DNA from: Umezawaea sp039922235
GTDB lineage: Bacteria > Actinomycetota > Actinomycetes > Mycobacteriales > Pseudonocardiaceae
Reading direction: 5' to 3'
NCBI GenBank assembly: GCA_039922235.1
Contig: JBDSAJ010001018.1
Coordinates: 1 to 10,803, forward strand
DNA: 10,803 nucleotides
The first letter of the stretch is position 1, and every line of letters begins with the position of its first letter. Below the pieces are notes generated by a model that did no database searches, was not told the DNA's origin, and saw only the letters and a program-made list of their open reading frames with translations. The position numbers were made by a program, and so were the translations under genes. Shown piece after piece: positions 7,630-10,803 of this stretch.

Positions 7630-7913
7630 TAACGCGTTTACCCCGAACGCAGCAGTTGGACCGATTGGTTCACCGCGCGACGATTCTTTTGGTCCGGCGA
7701 ATGGATCAAGTGGGTTATCAGCTCTGCGGGAATAGCTTCTCAGTCGACGTCACCTGGGCGTTGTCGGGTTTGCCCTGGCGCCCATCTCCGAATTCGACAG
7801 CCGCGCAAAGTCATTATTGCTGTTCAGGCCATCATTCCCCGCAGCGTCAGCTGGCGCGGTGGTGGGGTCGTGGTACATCGTGGCGTTACGGTCGAGGTGA
7901 TGCGTGTGGCGCG
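7630..7913. other. Gene-free gap between the HNH gene and the LAL operon
   Basis: These 284 bp are less GC-rich than the flanking genes, notably around 7660-7740 and 7790-7830, as expected for a promoter region feeding the LAL operon. I found no convincing -35/-10 pair. A weak stem, TGGGCG (7755-7760) with CGCCCA (7779-7784) enclosing GGG/CCC, lies 130-160 bp beyond the HNH stop and could be a terminator. The palindrome AACGCGTT (7631-7638) abuts the distal LAL start. The frame at 7750-8037 (minus) overlaps the HNH gene and has no coding support. Confidence 0.5.
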
Positions 7914-9017
7914 TCAGGCCGCGACCGATTCCCGGACGTAAGTCCGCTTGCTGGGGCTGGTCCACACGAACGTCCCGGGAGTCGGCTGGGCCACGGCCCA
8001 GTGGGGATCCTGCTTCAGGCGGTGATGGCTTCGGCACATCACTCCCAGATTGGCCGCTTCGGTGGGACCGGTCGGGAAGGCGGTGGTGTGGTCGAGATCG
8101 GCGCGGTGCGCGGGTACCGAGCAGCCGGGGAACACGCAGGTCTTGTCGCGGACCTGGACGAAGTCACGGAGCGCCGCCGGTGGCCGGTAGGTGCGGCGGC
8201 CGACCTCCACCAGCGTGCCGCGCTCGTCGGTGAGCAGCCGCCGCCAGGTCGCATCCCCCGCGAGCGCGCGGACGGTGGTGGCGTCGATCGGCCCGTAACC
8301 GGCCAACTCGCCGGGCTGATCGTCCACACCCATCACCATCGACACCGGCACGGTCACCTGGAGTTGGACGTGGACGTTGCTCGGCTTGCCCAGCAACAGA
8401 TCGCAGACCACATCCGCCCGGCGCTGATCCATCGTGCGCGTGTCATCCGGGGTCTTGGTCTGGCGGGCAATCTTGTCGACCCGCAGTGCGATCGCCACCG
8501 CCTTCTCCGCCGGAACCACCGCATACACCTTCGCCATCCCGTCCTCCTCGGACACGAACCTCGCACACCGCGCCGCTTTCGCCTCGGCCGCCCGCTCGCG
8601 CGCTCCGGCGGGATCGACCCGCGCCACGATCCGCCGGGCCCGCTGCCGCATCTGCGCCCCGGTCTGCCCGGCTGCTTTCTCCAGCACCCGCTCCTCCACC
8701 TCCCGGGCCAGGCCTGGCGGGAGGTTCATGGTCAGCTCGTGCACGGTCCGCACCTTGTACAGGTCGATCTCCCCACGCTCCATCGCCGCCAACGAGGCGG
8801 ACAGTCGACCCACCGCCCCTTCAGCCAGCGCGACTTGGTCGGCGGCCCAGTTCGACGACCACGTCAACAGCAGCGCCACCTGCTCCGACCGATACCGACC
8901 ATCGGACCGCGCGGCGATCCCAGCAATCGCCCGCAACAGCCGGGCGTGCAAGGAATTGATGCCACGCTGGCATTCCAACGCGATTTCTTCAAGCTCACGA
9001 ATTCCACTGTCGCTCAT
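7914..9017 (-). CDS. DUF222 / HNH endonuclease domain protein (13E12-repeat family)
   Basis: With the start at ATG 9017 this is a 367-residue protein. The first 270 residues match DUF222 in style: helical, with the segment around GEIDLYKVRTVHELT and the later VQLQVTVPVSMVMG. An HNH nuclease domain closes the protein: Cys294-x4-Cys299, Asp309-His310 (ADLDHTTAF), Asn323 (EAANLGVMC), Cys328 and His331-His332 (CRSHH). The Cys residues should bind zinc and the His/Asn residues the catalytic metal, and all are intact. This family is multicopy in Mycobacterium (13E12 REP proteins) and Pseudonocardiales; its function is unsettled and it is often suspected of being mobile or selfish. The longer frame back to 9161 adds a composition unlike coding sequence here, so I reject it. 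There is no Shine-Dalgarno; a -10-like TAGAAT 7 nt upstream suggests a leaderless mRNA. No partner gene is adjacent. Confidence 0.88.
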   Translation of the reverse strand: MSDSGIRELEEIALECQRGINSLHARLLRAIAGIAARSDGRYRSEQVALLLTWSSNWAADQVALAEGAVGRLSASLAAMERGEIDLYKVRTVHELTMNLPPGLAREVEERVLEKAAGQTGAQMRQRARRIVARVDPAGARERAAEAKAARCARFVSEEDGMAKVYAVVPAEKAVAIALRVDKIARQTKTPDDTRTMDQRRADVVCDLLLGKPSNVHVQLQVTVPVSMVMGVDDQPGELAGYGPIDATTVRALAGDATWRRLLTDERGTLVEVGRRTYRPPAALRDFVQVRDKTCVFPGCSVPAHRADLDHTTAFPTGPTEAANLGVMCRSHHRLKQDPHWAVAQPTPGTFVWTSPSKRTYVRESVAA

Positions 9018-9024
9018 ACATGGA

Positions 9025-9053
9025 ATTCTACCGAAAGCGCAAGATCGACTCGA
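9025..9053 (-). promoter_or_regulatory. Probable leaderless promoter of the DUF222/HNH gene
   Basis: TAGAAT (9030-9025) matches five of six -10 bases and ends 7 nt before the ATG at 9017, so transcription would start at or next to the start codon. TCGAGT (9053-9048) is a poor -35 (three of six) at 17 bp. The absence of a Shine-Dalgarno fits a leaderless mRNA, which is common in actinobacteria. Confidence 0.45.
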
Positions 9054-9155
9054 TGACACGAATCGGTGAAGAAAGTGATGCATAATCTTCAAAATGAACA
9101 AGTGAACGCGAACATGCAGGCCAGCAAGCCGCATGACCACGAAAAGCGAGACGAG

Positions 9156-9178
9156 GGCCACGGAACGTGGCCGATTTT
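9156..9178 (+). terminator. Hairpin with short T-run at the left edge of the inverted repeat
   Basis: GGCCACG (9156-9162) and CGTGGCC (9166-9172) form a perfect 7-bp stem with a GAA loop, followed by GATTTT. It looks like a plus-strand terminator, yet no plus-strand gene precedes it. The arm at 9167-9172 can instead pair with 9279-9284 at the far side of the large repeat, so the two structures exclude each other. Confidence 0.35.
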
Positions 9179-9284
9179 ACTTGGGGATTTGACCCTTACA
9201 CTTGTCGATCGGGCAGGCTCTTCCACGCCTGCCTTTTAGCCCGATAAAGGGTCAAATGAGGGGCCCCCAAGTCACATCGGCCAC
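9167..9284. repeat. 118-bp nested imperfect inverted repeat (MITE-like or structured RNA)
   Basis: The two outer arms match in order. GTGGCCGAT (9167-9175) pairs with ATCGGCCAC (9276-9284); ACTTGGGG (9179-9186) with CCCCAAGT (9265-9272); and ATTTGACCCTT (9187-9197) with AAGGGTCAAAT (9247-9257). That is 28 of 31 positions, interrupted by a 3-nt mismatch and by 7 extra bases on the right (9258-9264) that create GGGGCCCC. Inside, ATCGGGC (9208-9214) pairs with GCCCGAT (9239-9245), and GGCAGGC (9212-9218) with GCCTGCC (9227-9233). I see no transposase and no clear target duplication. It lies between the response regulator stop and the HNH promoter. It could be a MITE, a relic of a mobile element, or a folded RNA or protein-binding site. 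Confidence 0.75.
9212..9237 (+). terminator. Terminator-like core hairpin with TTTT inside the inverted repeat
   Basis: GGCAGGC (9212-9218), an 8-nt loop, GCCTGCC (9227-9233), then TTTT (9234-9237) form a rho-independent-like signal on the plus strand. No plus-strand gene upstream would need it. It may belong to a short transcript of the repeat itself, or be incidental to the palindrome. Confidence 0.35.
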
Positions 9285-9353
9285 AGCACGCTGGAAGCCG
9301 CAGTCACCGAGTCACAGCACGACGGCAACCGAAGCCACCAACCCCCGGCACGC

Positions 9354-10040
9354 TTATTCGCCGTCACGTCCGGTGTCGGGTGCCGTGTCGATGCGGTAGC
9401 CGACGCCGGGCACCGTGGCGATGATCCACGGCTCGCCGAGCCGTTTGCGCAGCGCGGAGACGGTGATGCGCACGGCGTTGGTGAAGGGGTTGGCGTTCTC
9501 GTCCCAGGCCCGCTCCAGCAGCTCTTCGGCGCTGACGACGCCGCCTTCGGCGACGACGAGGACTTCGAGCACGGCGAACTGCTTGCGGGTGAGCGCGACG
9601 TAGCGCCCGTCGCGGAAGACCTCCCGGCGGAAGGGGTCCAGCCGCAGGCCCGCGATCTCGCTGACCGGGGGTCGGGCGTGCGCGCGCCTGCGGTCGAGCG
9701 CCCGCAGCCGCAGGACCAGCTCCCGGAGTTCGAACGGCTTGGTGAGGTAGTCGTCGGCGCCGAGCCCGAAACCGGACGCCTTGTCGTCGATCCGGTCGGC
9801 GGCGGTGAGCATGAGGATCGGGATGCCGCTGCCGGAGGCGACGATGCGCCGGGCGACCTCGTCACCGGAGGGGCCGGGGATGTCGCGGTCGAGGACCGCG
9901 AGGTCGTAGGAGTTGACGCTGAGCAGTTCCAGTGCGGTGTCGCCGTCACCTGCGATGTCGGCGGTGATCGCCTCCAGCCGCAGACCGTCCCGAACGGCTT
10001 CGGCCAGGTAGGGCTCGTCCTCCACGATCAGTACGCGCAT
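9354..10040 (-). CDS. OmpR/PhoB-family response regulator
   Basis: A 228-residue two-component response regulator. The receiver domain (1-115) has the acidic pocket Glu7-Asp8, the phospho-acceptor Asp51 (LAVLDRDIPGPSG), Thr79 (MLTA) and Lys101 (YLTKPF), so it should be phosphorylated normally. The C-terminal winged helix (about 124-218) contains the recognition-helix region FTNAVRITVSALRKRLG (186-202) and ends with the usual GVGYRI. Role: cytosolic DNA-binding regulator; the signal is unknown. Kinase genes usually sit directly downstream in this family, but here the stop is followed by the gene-free stretch with the 118-bp inverted repeat and then the DUF222/HNH gene, and the VanZ-like gene lies upstream. 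It is therefore an orphan within this window. There is no Shine-Dalgarno; TAGGGT 6 nt before the ATG suggests a leaderless transcript. Confidence 0.93.
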   Translation of the reverse strand: MRVLIVEDEPYLAEAVRDGLRLEAITADIAGDGDTALELLSVNSYDLAVLDRDIPGPSGDEVARRIVASGSGIPILMLTAADRIDDKASGFGLGADDYLTKPFELRELVLRLRALDRRRAHARPPVSEIAGLRLDPFRREVFRDGRYVALTRKQFAVLEVLVVAEGGVVSAEELLERAWDENANPFTNAVRITVSALRKRLGEPWIIATVPGVGYRIDTAPDTGRDGE

Positions 10041-10046
10041 CCCCGA

Positions 10047-10075
10047 ACCCTATGCACAGCGCGAAGTGCTGCCGA
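10047..10075 (-). promoter_or_regulatory. Probable leaderless promoter of the response regulator gene
   Basis: TCGGCA (10075-10070, four of six -35 bases), a 17-bp spacer and TAGGGT (10052-10047, TAnnnT type) end 6 nt before the ATG at 10040. This predicts transcription starting at the A of the start codon. It lies in the 57-bp gap after the VanZ-like gene, so the regulator could be expressed apart from that gene. Confidence 0.5.
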
Positions 10076-10097
10076 TGTGCGCACGCCCGACAACGCC

Positions 10098-10793
10098 TCA
10101 GCCCACCGACGCGGGCGCGGGGCGAGGCGGCACTTCCGCCCTGGTGCGCCACCAGCGGCGCGACGCCAGCGCGGCCAGCGCGGCGCCGGCGGCGTTGAGC
10201 AGGACGTCGTCCACGGACGACACCCGGTCCAGTTGGAAGACGTACTGCGCGGTCTCGATCAGGGCCGAGCAGCACGCGCCGAGCGCCAGCACCCGTGGCA
10301 CGGACGCCAGCGCCGCGAACCGGATCGGGGCGAAGAACCCCAGCGCCGCCAAGATCAGCAGGTTGACGAAGATCCCGAGCGGCCCCATCGTGACCAGGTC
10401 CCGCAACGGGACCAGGCTCACCCGGCCGGGGACGATGCCCGCCCCCTCGCCCGGCGACATGGTCATCCAGACCATCGGCACCGTCCCGTAGACCATGCCC
10501 ACCTCGGCCAGCGACTTCCGCCACGCCCACCGGACGCCGGCGGCACGCCGACGGTGCGCCAGTGCCCACACCACCAGCCCCGCCAGCGGCAACCCGACCA
10601 GCGTCATCAACACCACGCCGTTCTCCGTGTCGTAGCAGCCGTGCCACCGCCCGGCCAGGCACCTCGGGGCGGACATCATGAGCGGCCGCCGCACGGCAAC
10701 CACCGCGCTCGCCAGGCCGAGGATCGACAGGCTGACGAGCACGATTCTGCCCGTGCGGCGGGGCGGTGCTGATAGAGATGGGCTGTGGTTCAT
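10098..10793 (-). CDS. VanZ-like integral membrane protein
   Basis: A 231-residue membrane protein with about five or six hydrophobic segments (roughly 16-34, 57-79, 96-112, 134-157, 163-184 and 194-212). The second half has the VanZ-domain pattern: VPLRDL (128-133), the VNLLILAALGFF helix with Asn144, CCSALIETAQYVFQLDR with Glu180 and Gln183, then SSVDDVLLNAAG with Asp195-Asp196 and Asn200. VanZ raises teicoplanin resistance in enterococci, but most actinobacterial members have no known role, so no resistance call is made. The region from 35 to 60 (RCLAGRWHGCYDTENG) is a probable extracytoplasmic loop with two Cys. Start at ATG 10793. On the upstream side another frame ends in TGA overlapping this ATG (ATGA), so the gene may be coupled to an upstream gene outside the window. 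The response regulator follows after 57 bp. Confidence 0.85.
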   Translation of the reverse strand: MNHSPSLSAPPRRTGRIVLVSLSILGLASAVVAVRRPLMMSAPRCLAGRWHGCYDTENGVVLMTLVGLPLAGLVVWALAHRRRAAGVRWAWRKSLAEVGMVYGTVPMVWMTMSPGEGAGIVPGRVSLVPLRDLVTMGPLGIFVNLLILAALGFFAPIRFAALASVPRVLALGACCSALIETAQYVFQLDRVSSVDDVLLNAAGAALAALASRRWWRTRAEVPPRPAPASVG

Positions 10794-10803
10794 GCCCCCA
10801 TGG

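Noticed and set aside
4645..7632. Long plus-strand frames opposite the first LAL gene (4645-5892, 5909-7168, 6451-7632)
   Set aside because: They overlap each other and lie antisense to a gene with a full domain set; composition is shadow-like.
7750..8037. 95-codon minus-strand frame
   Set aside because: Overlaps the 3' part of the HNH gene in another frame; no Shine-Dalgarno and no domain.
7656..9056. Plus-strand frame of 466 codons opposite the HNH gene
   Set aside because: The minus strand holds an intact HNH domain; the plus-strand product has no recognisable features.
9018..9161. 48-codon upstream extension of the HNH protein
   Set aside because: AT-rich, without the third-position G/C bias, and it would cover the -10-like element. 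The DUF222 body fits the ATG at 9017.
9179..9272. Palindromic region considered as a tRNA or an integron attC site
   Set aside because: No cloverleaf, anticodon arm or T-loop motif fits, and there are no attC core sites at the ends.
9678..10772. Plus-strand frame of 364 codons opposite the response regulator and VanZ-like genes
   Set aside because: Antisense to two recognisable genes; low-complexity Arg/Gln/His/Pro-rich product.
1..10803. CRISPR array, toxin-antitoxin pair or defence island
   Set aside because: No regularly spaced repeats and no cas-like or toxin-like genes. The lone HNH gene belongs to the DUF222 family and has no defence partner here.
10787..10803. Upstream gene ending in ATGA overlap with the VanZ-like start
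   Set aside because: Only a few codons up to the window edge are visible, so a gene cannot be supported.

Overview
The window comes from a high-GC actinomycete, most likely a Pseudonocardiales-type genome (Amycolatopsis, Saccharothrix or a relative). That assignment is inference from three things: strong G/C bias at third codon positions, a DUF222/HNH (13E12-repeat type) nuclease gene, and two very large LuxR regulators of the LAL type. Every gene I can support lies on the minus strand. The long plus-strand reading frames are antisense shadows caused by the GC-rich code.

Layout in transcription order (high to low coordinates). At 10793-10098 is a VanZ-like membrane protein, followed after 57 bp by an OmpR-type response regulator (10040-9354) with what looks like its own leaderless promoter. 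No histidine kinase lies next to it. From 9353 to 9018 is a gene-free stretch holding a 118-bp nested imperfect inverted repeat (9167-9284) and a probable leaderless promoter for the DUF222/HNH gene (9017-7914). After a 284-bp gap comes a two-gene operon of LAL regulators (7629-4708 and 4690-1880), separated by 17 bp that contain the Shine-Dalgarno of the second. Directly after the second LAL stop lies the C-terminal remnant of a RetSat/CrtI-like FAD oxidoreductase (1839-1471). It is followed by a complete alpha/beta-hydrolase epoxide hydrolase (1390-482) and the first 95 codons of a metallo-beta-lactamase-fold protein (285 to the window edge).

How the genes may work together: the paired LALs are probably pathway-specific activators for a neighbouring metabolic or secondary-metabolite cluster. 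The second LAL holds the only in-frame TTA leucine codon I could find in the window, which suggests bldA-type developmental control. The first has Arg in place of the Walker A Lys, so the pair may be asymmetric in ATP use. The epoxide hydrolase, the FAD-enzyme remnant and the MBL protein look like an accessory catabolic or detoxification segment. The remnant's abrupt start at the LAL stop suggests the LAL pair was joined there by a deletion or insertion.

The least explained DNA is the 118-bp nested palindrome between the response regulator and the HNH gene. I do not see a complete, clearly novel defence or mobile system in the window.
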